From contig CM040107.1 of the NCBI GenBank assembly GCA_022496805.1, positions 16,631,975 to 16,695,974 of the forward strand: a DNA stretch of 64,000 nt. Direction: 5' to 3'. The notes beneath the pieces are model-generated. The model saw nothing but the letters and a program-made list of their open reading frames with translations. It was not told where the DNA came from and searched no databases. Below, piece after piece: positions 55,401 through 64,000 of this stretch (position 1 is its first letter; each line of letters starts with the position of its first letter). The DNA is from Pohlia nutans (Eukaryota; Streptophyta; Bryopsida; Bryales; Mniaceae). The position numbers were made by a program, and so were the translations under genes.

Positions 55401-55691
55401 AGATGCACTCAAGAGGAGGCTACAACAATCATGTGTGACAACCAAGGGAGTATGTCATTGGCGAAGAATCCAACGCATCACTCACGTACAAAGCACATTG
55501 ATGTGCAATATCACTTCATTCGAGAGAAGTTAGAGATGAAGGTGATAGAGTTGAAGTATTGTCCAACGGAGCACATGGTGGCGGACGTGCTCACAAAGGC
55601 TCTTGCGAGAGATCGACATCAAAGACTAGTGGTGGCATTTGGGCTCCAAGGCTTTGGCTATTCGCAAAGTGGGAGTGTTGAAGTAGGATGA
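52443..55691 (+). CDS. Copia pol: protease, integrase, reverse transcriptase, RNase H
   Basis: Uninterrupted 1082 codons. Protease: WIVDSGASSHM. Integrase zinc finger: WHRRLGHLN and CEGCIEGKQ. Integrase core acidic residues in HSDVCGPM, FRSDNGGEF and GVAERANR. Reverse transcriptase: MDVKTAFLNGELDEDIYM, LYGLKQSPRAWYQKI and the YVDD box in VIIYVDDLIIL. RNase H: GYCDADYAGDTNDRRSTTG, STVEAEYMA and the HHSRTKHIDVQYHF tail. The frame ends 16 bases inside the 3' LTR. All motifs are intact, so the enzymes could be active if the gag-pol stop is bypassed or if ATG 52443 is used. Confidence 0.95.
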   Translation: MMASDVSCNGSVIDWIVDSGASSHMAPIRSCFQSYHVISPKNVILGDDTVLQAVGKGSIVVDTEVKGRVKTITIHDVLHVPKLKANLLSVRHLVMKHLRVEFSDQGCFVLSPSREEVAIIHEVNGLYQIKFSKMHAAESATLVQSSSNEDKLALWHRRLGHLNVKSVKALRGMVSGMDLAQSHVAPSSFTCEGCIEGKQQRSPFPVDGATRATKVLEIVHSDVCGPMKTTSMGGCKYFVTFIDDFSRKIWLYPIKAKSECFEKFKDFKALVEKQSEHKIKVFRSDNGGEFMSNQFGELLKKEGIARQTTTPYTPQQNGVAERANRTIVEMARSMLHAQNLGLDLWAEAVVTAVYTRNRCPTSAVQNMTPEQAWSGRPPRVEHMRTFGCIAFAKVPESQRTKLEAKASKCVFLGYCEGTKAYRLMSLETKKIIRARDVTFCENSKVEDNLDDGPSGRSGDKPAIVDQSSKSPVIDIVDEDEDDEDGGDQEHIEERPLKTKNGEKKAQATAVEDNASSSDRRYPERNRRPLGEWWKNHILPQGEEEHANVALLDAPLTIREALSCDDANKWEQAMQEEYKSLMDNGTWELTPLPKNRNAIGCKWVFRAKRDATGDVVRYKARLVAKGFSQIEGVDFHETFAPVAKFTTIRCILAIGAAMDLEMHQMDVKTAFLNGELDEDIYMVQPEGFVQRGNENLVCKLNKSLYGLKQSPRAWYQKIDTFLVHIGFTRSIADHSLYFMQKGQHVVIVIIYVDDLIILASCMSSLKALKAMLENEYEMSDLGELHFCLGVEFVRDRATRTITMNQSKYVMDVLKRFGMEDCKPVGTPLDVNSKLVKLTDEEYALEAQSMVDVPYKQAVGSLMYAMIATRPDLAYPISVVSQHMARPGSSHWVAVKRIMRYLKVTSDVRLCLGGDNIVLSGYCDADYAGDTNDRRSTTGYMFKVGSGAVSWNSKRQQTTATSTVEAEYMATSHGTKEAIWLRQLMADVRCTQEEATTIMCDNQGSMSLAKNPTHHSRTKHIDVQYHFIREKLEMKVIELKYCPTEHMVADVLTKALARDRHQRLVVAFGLQGFGYSQSGSVEVG
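55664..55675 (+). other. Polypurine tract of the copia element
   Basis: CAAAGTGGGAG directly precedes the TGTTG of the 3' LTR, the usual position of the plus-strand primer. Confidence 0.8.
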
Positions 55692-55993
55692 TTGCGTGGG
55701 CTGAAGTTGCTCATAGCCATGCGCATTAGCTAGAGTAGATGATGCGAATGAGCTAGACTTGCAACTAGAGAAGTGGTACTAGTTAGAAGTAATGAGAATT
55801 GGGTCTCCCAAGTGATATGGGCTGATCCTAGTGTACTAGGAGTGGAGTATGGGCTGATGTCCCATATGGTTTGCCAAGGGGACTCCCTTGGGTGTGCTAC
55901 TTAAGAGGGGCAGCCCATGAGTAAAGATCATCTCTTTCCTATGCATTCCAAGTGTTTGTGTGAGGCTTTGGCATTCTAATCTAACCTTCAATA
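55676..55993 (+). repeat. 3' LTR of the copia element
   Basis: 318 bp, two differences from the 5' LTR, followed by the CTAGA target duplication (55994-55998). Confidence 0.95.
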
Positions 55994-56923
55994 CTAGAAT
56001 CATCAAAGAACGTAATATTCATTAAAATGAGAGAATTGGGACCTCTCAAAATCATATCTCTCATTTTCAAGGGGGAGGATTGAATCTAAATGGGTTGTCA
56101 ATTTAGGTGGATAGTAAGTACATATATCCTATGGAAGTTGGAATTTCCATTAAAACGAGAGTTACCGAAAGAATGATCGGTCCTAGTTGAAAGGAGGAGT
56201 TTCCATTAAAATGAGAGTTATGATAAGAACTGTCAATTCGACACTAATACAGTACCATTTTAAATAAAAATAATGTTTATGTATAAGGGAGTGGTTTCTC
56301 ATCTCCTGGACACCAAGTCATGAGCTCAATGGTTGGTTGTGAGTGGGTGTTTATCTCATATAGGTGGTCCGGGTTCGATTCCCGTTGAATTCGTTTGAGC
56401 GGATATGAGATATGCATGACTTGGTGCTGCTAAGTGAGCCTCGGCAGGCAGGAAATTTGTAACAATCAACCAGCCCCGTACCCTAAACTGTGACAAGTGC
56501 TTAACACGCTAACAAAAAAACAGTGGTCTTAACCACTAAACCTTTTATATATACTTGTTTTTAAAATCAAACACATACAGTTATTCTTTTAAGGAAAACG
56601 GATCAAATATACAAAGAAGTAAACGTACAATGTAATAGTAAATATATTAATAAAATATAAATATTGCACTTGCAATACGTTTTTTTTTCTAAATCAAAAC
56701 ACTTAGTCTTTGAAATGGAAATCTTCAACTTCAAAGTGATACACACAAATATAAAATGAGAAATAAGTCAAAAGAAATCTACAACGTCTCATGAACTAGT
56801 CATAGTATAGACTCTATATCGCTTGCATCAAAGTGCAAAGTATCACAATAATAGTCAAATACACACTATCACATAGACGTAGCAAGCAAGCCATACTCTC
56901 CATCGCCTCCAATCAACAGCGGC
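55994..56923. other. MULE copy 3 remnant, AT-rich DNA and a tRNA-derived SINE
   Basis: On the minus strand the first 50 bases read ILMNITFFDDSS, continuing MULE copy 3 across the copia insertion (compare QLSISDDSS in copy 2). The motif ATTTCCATTAAAATGAGAGTTA repeats at 56145-56225 with relatives at 56020 and 56070. A SINE-like unit occupies 56311-56433. The rest is AT-rich and shows nothing coding. Confidence 0.5.
56311..56433 (+). repeat. tRNA-derived SINE-like unit with inverted ends
   Basis: GAGCTCAATGGTTGGTTG (A-box-like) and GGGTTCGATTCCCG (B box, 56371-56384) have tRNA spacing. The unit is bounded by CACCAAGTCATG (56311) and its reverse complement CATGACTTGGTG (56415-56426). It is not a foldable tRNA. 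Confidence 0.5.
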
Positions 56924-59763
56924 TTAAGTAGAATTATACAAAGCCAAACTTTGGTTAATGACTTCGATCTGAGCTGATGGAATTTTGATCATGCACTCGA
57001 CAGTACCTCGTTTAATCCTAGACTTCCATGCTGTCATCAAAGCATTTGTTTCTTCCCAAAGTGGAGGTTCGGTATCATCAACCTTCCAACGCAAACCTCT
57101 CGAGGTGTCCCATCCAGTGTAGTAGTCCTGGACATTTTGATCCCTTGATGTTGGACGAAAGTACTGAATGAGGACACAGTTTGGTCTTTCTGGGTTACAG
57201 TTAGGATCAGACAACGCCCTCGCAATCCAAACTGGCCGAGTGTAACCATCTGCTGGTCGGATTGCAAGGAAGTAGCCTTCGTAAAGGTCTCGACCCACCC
57301 TGAATGATGGCAATGGACGACCCCGCATCTGCCCGACGTAAATGTCATCCTCTGCAAACTCTTCCCGAATGTCACCGTCCTCTGCGTATTGATCCTCCAC
57401 AATCGCTTCAACCCGAGATGTGGGCCAGAAGCCATCTTTCAAAACATTGGACGGTTGCGGAGGCTCTTGAAGCGCTACTTTCACAGCCCGCCAATAATGA
57501 ATCAAGTGCTCATAGCGTCTTCTGAATTCCCCGGTAAGGTCCTCATTGCACAAATTCTCCTAGTATTTGATAAATCCAGATATACCTTTGAAGATGTCTT
57601 CCACGTTTCTCATCGGACGCTGCTCAACAGGAATTGGCACATCGCGGGGCCACAAACTCCTACCTTCGGAATCCTCCTTCCACAATTTGATCCCTCCACC
57701 TTCTTTGGGCAACCAGTCTACATCCGTGCAGAAAATCTTGTACTTCATCACCGGACAACCAGTGGAGTCAAGGTAGAACTTGAACTATTGTGCCTTGGTG
57801 TGCCCTACGAGTGCTTCATCTCCTTCCAGAATACTGCCTTCGATGAATCCTTTGAAATCGGGCACTTCTTCGACAAGGTGTGGGATAGTGGGCATAGATT
57901 CCACATCCATGAAGGACTTCATGAGCAAAGGAATCGTAGGAAAGTTGTCCTTCCGCAGCAACATGCTCCACCTTCCAAACAACGCATCGATGTCGTCGTG
58001 GGTGTGACCCACGAGCATAAAAGTAATATAAACTTCACGAAATATTTTTTTTGCAATGAGGAGAGACCAAAAACAAAAACATATCTATTCTTGTTGTCCC
58101 CGGTAGCATTGTCTATGTGCACATGGAGAACGGGCGGCAAAGGAGTCGCTAGAGGAGAGGTTCCAGCGGTAGGACGCAACGATGGTTCACAAGTCTCTGC
58201 CCCCTTAAGCACAGCATCAAACAATGGAGATGACCTTGATCCCACAAACAATTCTCCAGATGCAAACTTAGGAGGCAACTCTAGATCCCGCAACAACTTG
58301 GCCATTGAGCCGATAGTGTAATTAGAATCGTGCGAGAATAGATCCAGGCCGTAATGCGCATAGCGCACATCGCCGTGGCTATGTGCAAGCATACCAATAA
58401 CGGAAACGGGCAACTTCACGAGGCCATCAATCTCTTTGCTCCTGTGGGAGAAAACCGGAGAAGCTGTTTTCGCGTGGTCCATCTTGTCATGCATGATCGT
58501 GAGACACTCGTGGGGGAAGTCTCTAGATTGGGTGCGGTTGGCGTAATAGAACTCTCGGTGCGCACGCGCAAGAGCCAGATGCTTGTCTAACCTCTTAGCC
58601 CACAGCAATGCTTGCTGGGATCCAGCTATTGATCCCCTCCTAAGAGAATGGTATTTGTCGCACGTTGCGCACCGAGCGAAATTGTCACCTGGTTTCTTTG
58701 CATCAAACTCACTGAAGGTGGATGTCCTGATCTTGCTCAAGTTTGAAGGCGAGACATCCTTCAACCCAAACGCTGCATTCACCCTGTTCAGTTCGGGAAT
58801 GGTGTCTTTCCACTGAAAGGTTGCCGGCAGAATCATGGAAACGACCTTCTCCCCGGATTTAAGCATCCTCGTGCGGTGGGGCATGTGGTCCGCGGATTTC
58901 TCTAGAATACATCGCAGCGTGGCGGTGGCTTGAATGGTGTGATTACGAGGCTTCCGGATTCCCGAATTTCCATGAGGATGTGCTTGCCGCCCCTGCACTG
59001 CATATGATTGATAACGGTAGAATGTTGCTTCGGGGACACCTGCAATATGCATCCATGCTCGTACGCAAACATCAATACCTTCGATAGTCACAACCCTCCG
59101 GTTTTGAGAATCACGGTAAATCTGCCTGTGGATGTCCATCTTCATGTGGAATCTGAACTGGAAAGAGGTGCCTTGATACATACGTTCGCGGAAGGCACGA
59201 ATCTTATCCCTCGGAAAGGGTTGAACGCAATTCTTGCTGCAACAAACTTTGCTGGAGACGGAGTTGATAGAGTCTTGAGTGAGGAGTTGCTGCGATTTGA
59301 TGGAAGTCTCCCGGGGCGGATTCCTCACTGTACTAGTATATCTCAACGACCTAGCGGAGGAGGGCTGCGTGAGACTAGCTTGGTGACGGTTGTAGTTGTC
59401 GCGAAGTTCATGATCATAGAGGCTTGCTCCATTGATATGGACAAGCCGAATTGGCCAAGCCCGCAACGAGTACCTCGACTCGCAGGGGATGTCAACCTCG
59501 GAGTGACTGCGGACTATGTGAACAGCAACGTGAGTGTCTCGAAGTGGTCCGTCCGCACCGAGGACAAGGTCTGAGCTGACACTGTGACAAGTTCCGTCCC
59601 CAACATGCAAGCCGTCCTTATTAAACAAAGCTACACACTTAGTATTCCACTGACGTCGCGGAATGCCTTCACAATCCGGAACCTCGACGTCCAGTGAGTG
59701 TTGGGCCTCAGCTTCATCGTCGAAAAAGTCGACTCCATGAATCAGCATCCGAGCAGGGTCCAT
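56924..59763 (-). pseudogene. DUF7869-type protein copy 2, near full length
   Basis: ATG at 59763 (MDPARMLIHGVDFFDDE). Order: N-terminal acidic segment; VCCSKNCVQPFPRDKI; GIDVCVRAWMHIAGVPEATF; HGNSGIRKPRNH; Cys motif CATCDKY; IMHDKMDHAKT; HIDNATGDNKN; VGHTHDDIDALFGRWS; a GIKLWKED region; and the C-terminal domain (SFRVGRDLYEGYFLAIRPAD, GWDTSRGLRWKVDD). The three acidic motifs suggest an RNase H/DDE-like catalytic fold, hence a transposase; that is inference. Defects: a one-base shift at an A8 run near 58049, TAG at about 57754-57756 region (Gln in copy 1) and TAG near 57560 (Trp in copy 1). Otherwise collinear with copy 1. Its 5' side faces the palindrome array and telomere. Confidence 0.75.
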
Positions 59764-60017
59764 GGCAGCAGTAGAGGAAGTGAGGATACCTGAACGATTG
59801 CATGCCCTAATGTTAGAATATAGTACAAAGGAATGAGATTCCCATACGTAGGATTATCTCGGGGGGAGCTAAATTACAAGAGGAAATCGGAGGATGTACA
59901 TATGGAACAAGGGGCATTCGAAAATTATAGTGTGGATAATCCTGGAGTCTCAAGCGTAACGCTATGGTCAGTTTTCAGAGTGTTAGGTTGCCAACAGAAG
60001 ATCATCGGGCAGGGATG
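59764..60017. other. 5' flank of DUF7869-type copy 2
   Basis: On the minus strand, TTCAG followed by GTATCC about 25 bases before the ATG could be a splice acceptor for a non-coding first exon. A degenerate palindrome remnant (CTCGGGGGGAGCTAAATT) lies near 59858. Confidence 0.3.
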
Positions 60018-61163
60018 TTTAGGTCGTATCGACCTAAATTATGTAAACCATGTGGAATGAAATGCAGTGTCTCGAATGATGTAGACCATCTGCAATGGAA
60101 TGTAAGCGGCCTCGCGATTCAGCTCGCCTCGAGCTAAATTATGGAGAGCATACGGCATGGAAAACAATATACAATGCTTACAGTAGGACGGGGCTTCATA
60201 TACAGTAGATGCGATGGACCTCAATCTGTATTACCTCATTACGTGACGATGCAGATCATCTCTACCCGAAATGAATAGACCAGAAGAGTCCAGGTGAGTA
60301 CTCCAGTACTTGTATAATTTATGTTGAGTCGAGCTAACAAGAAGGTGGATCAGAGCTCCCGTTAACGGGTTTAAGGAGGCAACGATGGTGCAGTTTAGGT
60401 CGAGTCGACCTAAACAAGAAGGTGGATCAGAGCTCCAGTACACGTCTTCGCGAAGTAAACGTTGGTGCAATTCAAGTCGTGTCGATTTAAACTGGAAGGT
60501 TGATCAAAGATCCAGTACACGGATTCTAGAATGTAACGTGGCTGCAATTCAGGTCGAGTCAACCTAAACTGGAGGGTTTATCTCGCTCCAGTACACAGCT
60601 TTACGAAGGTAACGTTGGTGAAATTCAGGTCGAGTCGACCTAAACTGGAGGGTGTATCTCTCTCCAATACACGGCTTAACGAAGGTTACGTTGGTTCAAT
60701 TCAGGTCGAGTCGACCTAAACTGGAGTGTGTTTCTCGCTTCAGTACACGGCTTTACGAAGGTATCGTTGGTTCAATTCAGGTTGAGTCGGCCTAAACTGG
60801 AGGGTGTGTCTCGCTTCAGTACACGGCTTTACGAAGGTAACGTTGGTGCAATTCAGGTCGAGTCGACCTAAACTGGAAGGTCTGTCTCGCTCCAGTACCG
60901 GATATATAAAGGTAGCGTTGGTGCATTTCAGGTCGACTCGACCTAAACTGGAAGGTCTGTCTCGCTCTAGTAACGGATATATAAAGGTAACGTTGGTGCA
61001 TTTCAGGTCGATTCGACCTAAACTGGAAGGTGATTCTCAATCAAGTACAAGTTTAGAAGACGGAAACATTGGTGCATATTAGGTCAAGTCGAGCTAATTT
61101 TACTAGGGTAAGATGTTCCGTTCTCGAGGACCTTGGAACATATTCAGGTCGAGTCGAGCTAAT
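60018..61163. repeat. About 15 AGGTCGAGTCGACCT-type palindromes, partly a 76-bp tandem array
   Basis: Sites start at about 60018, 60118, 60394, 60471, 60548, 60624, 60700, 60776, 60852, 60927, 61002, 61078 and 61143, plus degenerate ones near 60321. From 60394 to 61022 they are 75-77 bases apart in a tandem repeat with shared text (GTACACGGCTTTACGAAGGT, GTTGGTGCAATTCAGGTCG). Consensus site: TTCAGGTCGAGTCGACCTAA. Members at 60118, 61078 and 61143 carry one or both GAGCT half-sites instead, as in the array at 25432-26325. The array is upstream of DUF7869-type copy 2 and ends about 220 bases before the telomere. Short frames here are repeat artefacts. Confidence 0.9.
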
Positions 61164-61385
61164 ATGTCCCGGATTTTACGGCAATAATATCGGAAAGCAA
61201 CGGCATGGACAATCTACATTTCGAGTTGAAGCAACAGCAACTGAATTGTGGATTGTAAATAAAAGGTACGCAAAATACAATGGTGGGAAAGAAAGTGCTG
61301 TCCAAATGCTTTCTATAACATAACAGCATGAGATGTAACTGAAAATGAACCCTATCTAAATCGTGCGCGCTAACCCTAGAACTTG
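61164..61385. other. Short unique spacer next to the telomere
   Basis: About 220 bases without a recognised feature, ending in CTAACCCTAGAACTTGAAGGG, the junction to telomeric repeat. Confidence 0.5.
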
Positions 61386-61419
61386 AAGGGTTTAGGGTTT
61401 AGGGTTTAGGGTTTAGGGT

Positions 61420-61486
<67 letters not shown>

Positions 61487-64000
61487 GGTTTAGGGTTTAG
61501 GGTTAAGGGTTCAGGGTTGAGGGTTTAGGGTTTAGGGTTAAGGGTTTAGGGTTAAGGGTTAAGGGGTTTAGGGTTTAGGGTTTAGGGTTTAGGGTTTAGG
61601 GTTTAGGGTTTAGGGTTTAGGGTTTAGGGGTTTAGGGTTTAGGGTTTAGGGTTTAGGGTTTAGGGTTTAGGGTTTAGGGTTTAGGGTTTAGGGTTTAGGG
61701 TTTAGGGTTTAGGGTTTTAGGGTTTAGGGTTTAGGGTTTAGGGTTTAGGGTTTAGGGTTTAGGGTTTAGGGTTTAGGGTTTAGGGTTTAGGGTTTAGGGT
61801 TTAGGGTTTAGGGTTTAGGGTTTAGGGTTTAGGGTTTAGGGTTTAGGGTTTAGGGTTTAGGGTTTAGGGTTTAGGGTTTAGGGTTTAGGGTTTAGGGTTT
61901 AGGGTTTAGGGTTTAGGGTTTAGGGTTTAGGGTTTAGGGTTTAGGGTTTAGGGTTTAGGGTTTAGGGTTTAGGGTTTAGGGTTTAGGGTTTAGGGTTTAG
62001 GGTTTAGGGTTTAGGGTTTAGGGTTTAGGGTTTAGGGTTTAGGGTTTAGGGTTTAGGGTTTAGGGTTTAGGGTTTAGGGTTTAGGGTTTAGGGTTTAGGG
62101 TTTAGGGTTTAGGGTTTAGGGTTTAGGGTTTAGGGTTTAGGGTTTAGGGTTTAGGGTTTAGGGTTTAGGGTTTAGGGTTTAGGGTTTAGGGTTTAGGGTT
62201 TAGGGTTTAGGGTTTAGGGTTTAGGGTTTAGGGTTTAGGGTTTAGGGTTTAGGGTTTAGGGTTTAGGGTTTAGGGTTTAGGGTTTAGGGTTTAGGGTTTA
62301 GGGTTTAGGGTTTAGGGTTTAGGGTTTAGGGTTTAGGGTTTAGGGTTTAGGGTTTAGGGTTTAGGGTTTAGGGTTTAGGGTTTAGGGTTTAGGGTTTAGG
62401 GTTTAGGGTTTAGGGTTTAGGGTTTAGGGTTTAGGGTTTAGGGTTTAGGGTTTAGGGTTTAGGGTTTAGGGTTTAGGGTTTAGGGTTTAGGGTTTAGGGT
62501 TTAGGGTTTAGGGTTTAGGGTTTAGGGTTTAGGGTTTAGGGTTTAGGGTTTAGGGTTTAGGGTTTAGGGTTTAGGGTTTAGGGTTTAGGGTTTAGGGTTT
62601 AGGGTTTAGGGTTTAGGGTTTAGGGTTTAGGGTTTAGGGTTTAGGGTTTAGGGTTTAGGGTTTAGGGTTTAGGGTTTAGGGTTTAGGGTTTAGGGTTTAG
62701 GGTTTAGGGTTTAGGGTTTAGGGTTTAGGGTTTAGGGTTTAGGGTTTAGGGTTTAGGGTTTAGGGTTTAGGGTTTAGGGTTTAGGGTTTAGGGTTTAGGG
62801 TTTAGGGTTTAGGGTTTAGGGTTTAGGGTTTAGGGTTTAGGGTTTAGGGTTTAGGGTTTAGGGTTTAGGGTTTAGGGTTTAGGGTTTAGGGTTTAGGGTT
62901 TAGGGTTTAGGGTTTAGGGTTTAGGGTTTAGGGTTTAGGGTTTAGGGTTTAGGGTTTAGGGTTTAGGGTTTAGGGTTTAGGGTTTAGGGTTTAGGGTTTA
63001 GGGTTTAGGGTTTAGGGTTTAGGGTTTAGGGTTTAGGGTTTAGGGTTTAGGGTTTAGGGTTTAGGGTTTAGGGTTTAGGGTTTAGGGTTTAGGGTTTAGG
63101 GTTTAGGGTTTAGGGTTTAGGGTTTAGGGTTTAGGGTTTAGGGTTTAGGGTTTAGGGTTTAGGGTTTAGGGTTTAGGGTTTAGGGTTTAGGGTTTAGGGT
63201 TTAGGGTTTAGGGTTTAGGGTTTAGGGTTTAGGGTTTAGGGTTTAGGGTTTAGGGTTTAGGGTTTAGGGTTTAGGGTTTAGGGTTTAGGGTTTAGGGTTT
63301 AGGGTTTAGGGTTTAGGGTTTAGGGTTTAGGGTTTAGGGTTTAGGGTTTAGGGTTTAGGGTTTAGGGTTTAGGGTTTAGGGTTTAGGGTTTAGGGTTTAG
63401 GGTTTAGGGTTTAGGGTTTAGGGTTTAGGGTTTAGGGTTTAGGGTTTAGGGTTTAGGGTATTAGGGTTTAGGGTTTAGGGTTTAGGGGTTTAACTTTGGG
63501 TTTAGGGTTTAGGGTTTAGGGTTTAGGGTTTAGGGTTTAGGGTTTAGGGTTTAGGGTTTAGGGTTTAGGGTTTAGGGTTTAGGGTTTTAGGGTTTAGGGT
63601 TTAGGGTTTAGGGTTTAGGGTTTAGGGTTTAGGGTTTAGGGTTTAGGTTTAGGGTTTAGGGTTTAGGGTTTTAGGGTTTAGGGTTTAGGGTTTAGGGTTT
63701 AGGGGTTAGGGTTTAGGTGTTTAGGGTTTAGGGTTTAGGGTTTGGGTTAGGTTTAGGGTTTAGGGGTTTAGGGTTTAGGGTTTAGGGTTTAGGGTTTAGG
63801 GTTTAGGGTTTAGGGTTAAGGGGTTTAGGGTTTAGGGTTTAGGGTTTAGGGTTAGGGTTTAGGGTTTAGGGTTTGGGTTAAGGGTTTGGGTTTCAGGGTT
63901 TAGGGTTTAGGGTTTAGGGTTTAGGGTTAGGGTTTTAGGGTTTAAGGGTTAGGGGTTTAGGGTTTAGGGTTTAGGGTTTTAGGGTTTAGGGGTTTAGGGG
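61386..64000. repeat. Telomere, (TTTAGGG)n, chromosome right end
   Basis: About 2.6 kb of the plant-type heptamer with the G-rich strand 5'->3' outward, as at a right chromosome end. The proximal 150 bases contain a block of about ten TTGAGGG variants (61419-61495) and TTAAGGG variants. The middle is nearly perfect. The last 550 bases again contain irregular units (for example TTTAACTTTGGG near 63488), probably low consensus quality at the contig tip. Confidence 0.98.

Larger units (their letters stand above)
50337..55993 (+). mobile_element. Ty1/copia LTR retrotransposon, complete, 5657 bp
   Basis: Two 318-bp LTRs (50337-50654, 55676-55993) differ at two positions only, so insertion is recent. 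Ends are TGTTGAAG...CTTCAATA. The element has a half-tRNA primer site, a purine-rich tract (AAAGTGGGAG) before the 3' LTR, a gag frame, and a pol frame with copia order (protease, integrase, reverse transcriptase, RNase H). An in-frame TGA separates gag and pol. It lies inside MULE copy 3, in opposite orientation to it. Confidence 0.97.

Noticed and set aside
56321..56392. A true tRNA gene
   Set aside because: A and B boxes are present but no cloverleaf can be formed; inverted ends indicate a mobile unit.
60394..61022. CRISPR-like regular array (short repeats every 76 bases)
   Set aside because: The spacers are themselves repeated, the repeat is a palindrome inside a tandem unit, and the genome is eukaryotic with introns and a telomere.

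Overview
The window is a chromosome end from a nuclear genome of the plant lineage. The last 2.6 kb is a (TTTAGGG)n telomere with its G-rich strand running towards the window end. Genes have GT-AG introns. A Ty1/copia element uses a primer site matching the anticodon arm of plant initiator tRNA-Met, and two CACTA (En/Spm) elements have plant-type TNP2 domains and ends. I recognise no ordinary housekeeping gene; almost everything is transposon-related, much of it decayed. The gene families (DUF7869-type proteins, a SWIM-finger MULE family, a ParB/DNA-methylase fusion) suggest a bryophyte, lycophyte or streptophyte alga rather than a flowering plant. That placement is inference.

Layout. 0-3.7 kb: the 3' half of a SWIM-finger MULE-like transposase (copy 1) and a minus-strand ORF sharing its N-terminal domain. 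6.2-10.0 kb: a minus-strand multi-exon gene with a ParB-like domain and a DNA N4/N6-methyltransferase domain, with in-frame stops. Behind its 5' end, at 10.3-15.0 kb, lies a long array of GCCGG(T/C)ACCGGC palindromes, then a possible acidic first exon and two short basic ORFs. 17.1-20.9 kb: MULE copy 2, frameshifted, with the second catalytic Asp deleted. 21.5-24.9 kb: a kinase-like pseudogene with GTCCGATC arrays on both sides. 25.4-47.8 kb: a DUF7869-type gene (copy 1) preceded by seven TTAGCTCGAGTCGAGCTAA palindromes. Its coding sequence is cut by a 15.5-kb CACTA element (26729-42221, TSD AAA) and a 2.76-kb non-autonomous CACTA element (44452-47210, TSD TTT). 48.0-50.3 kb: MULE copy 3 on the minus strand, cut by a young copia element (50337-55993, TSD CTAGA). 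56.9-59.8 kb: DUF7869-type copy 2 on the minus strand, with a 5' array built on AGGTCGAGTCGACCT, partly a 76-bp tandem repeat. 61.4-64.0 kb: telomere.

The large CACTA element carries two divergent transcription units. The minus unit is a TNPA/Tnp1-like gene. The plus unit is a TNP2-like transposase with a SET methyltransferase exon lying between the N-terminal Cys-rich exon and the TNP2 exon. All three splice boundaries are phase 0, so the first exon could join either one.

A theme runs through the window. Each autonomous-looking gene (methylase, kinase, both DUF7869 copies, CACTA) lies beside its own array of short palindromes, as expected of binding sites recognised by transposon proteins. 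Between the two DUF7869 copies the palindrome differs by one symmetric base pair per half-site, and hybrid sites occur in one array. This is the best candidate for an undescribed system. Splice sites, domain names and element boundaries come from reading the sequence and remembered family motifs; no search was run.
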